Source: Thermotogae bacterium (GTDB lineage: Bacteria > Thermotogota > Thermotogae > B3-G13). From it: 5,465 nucleotides of DNA. Positions within the stretch are counted from its first letter, which is position 1. Each line of letters opens with the position of its first letter. Where the stretch lies: the NCBI GenBank assembly GCA_015486095.1, contig WFSK01000243.1, forward strand, positions 1-5,465, written 5' to 3'. Position numbers and translations under genes: made by a program. The notes beneath the pieces were generated by a model, which was given only the letters and a program-made list of their open reading frames with translations, was not told where the DNA came from and did not search any database. Of the stretch, positions 5,374 through 5,465 are shown in pieces.

Positions 5374-5465
5374 GACAACGGCCTCCACTTCGTACCCTCC
5401 GGTGTGTCCATTACGGCAATACCGATGGATTTCAAACCATTCCTTATCTCATCAGCCATTTCCCA
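5370..5465 (-). CDS. cysS: Cysteinyl-tRNA synthetase, last 31 residues (gene continues past the right edge)
   Basis: The minus frame from the right edge is open and ends in TGA at 5372-5370. Its 31 residues include ADEIRNGLKSIGIAVMDTPE followed by GTKWRPLS. This is the well-conserved end of bacterial CysRS, where 'AD.IR..L...GI.LEDTPEGT.WR' is usual; the common Glu before the Asp is Met here. The enzyme charges tRNA-Cys with cysteine in the cytoplasm; the catalytic HIGH and KMSKS parts lie outside the window. Its TGA overlaps the ATG of the exported protein (ATGA), so the exported protein very likely shares the transcript of this housekeeping gene. Short length is the only reason for doubt. 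Confidence 0.85.
   Translation of the reverse strand, partial: WEMADEIRNGLKSIGIAVMDTPEGTKWRPLS
5382..5386 (-). promoter_or_regulatory. Ribosome binding site that decides the start of the large exported protein
   Basis: GGAGG on the minus strand lies 8 bases before ATG 5373. A second GGAGG at 5400-5396 lies 7 bases before GTG 5388 in the same frame. Both come from the conserved cysS codons for PEGTKWRP. ATG is the better start codon and gives a normal signal peptide, so this nearer site is favoured. Confidence 0.7.

Overview
The window holds seven protein genes, two of them cut by its edges, and almost no free intergenic space. Three read on the plus strand (Rpn-family nuclease C-terminal part, a minimal nucleotidyltransferase, a DUF1844 protein). 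Four read on the minus strand (the end of cysteinyl-tRNA synthetase, a large exported modular protein, a small exported beta-barrel protein, and a YggS/PLPBP-type pyridoxal-phosphate protein). The two blocks converge at about 1510 with only 4 bases between the stop codons. No rRNA, tRNA, CRISPR array, insertion sequence or phage gene was seen.

Organism: bacterial, with an outer membrane, inferred from a signal-peptide beta-barrel protein ending in an aromatic residue. Heavy use of AGA/AGG for arginine and ATA for isoleucine, and Lys/Glu-rich cytoplasmic proteins, resemble thermophilic bacteria. A PorV/PorQ-like barrel next to a protein with a C-terminal sorting-domain-like fold points weakly to the FCB group or allied candidate phyla (such as WOR-3 or Cloacimonadota); Thermotogota cannot be excluded. 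This placement is inference.

Plus strand, 2-1509: the Rpn gene enters from the left already past its catalytic core. It ends with four 12-base repeats coding a Gly-x-x-(Lys/Glu) four-residue unit and a helical tail. This matches the published Rpn gene-within-gene toxin-antitoxin layout, in which a separately translated C-terminal domain blocks the nuclease. A 7-bp hairpin at its stop codon may end transcription. After a gap of 61 to 103 bases, depending on the start chosen, the nucleotidyltransferase overlaps the DUF1844 gene by 8 bases.

Minus strand, 5465-1514: cysS, the 762-residue exported protein, the beta-barrel protein and the yggS-like gene form a tight series with 4-base ATGA overlaps at the first two junctions and a 3-base gap at the third, so co-transcription and coupled translation are very likely. 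The most interesting idea here is that the modular protein, with two tandem ZU5-like units and a FlgD/type-A-sorting-like C-terminus, is displayed at the surface with the help of the PorV-like barrel encoded right behind it.
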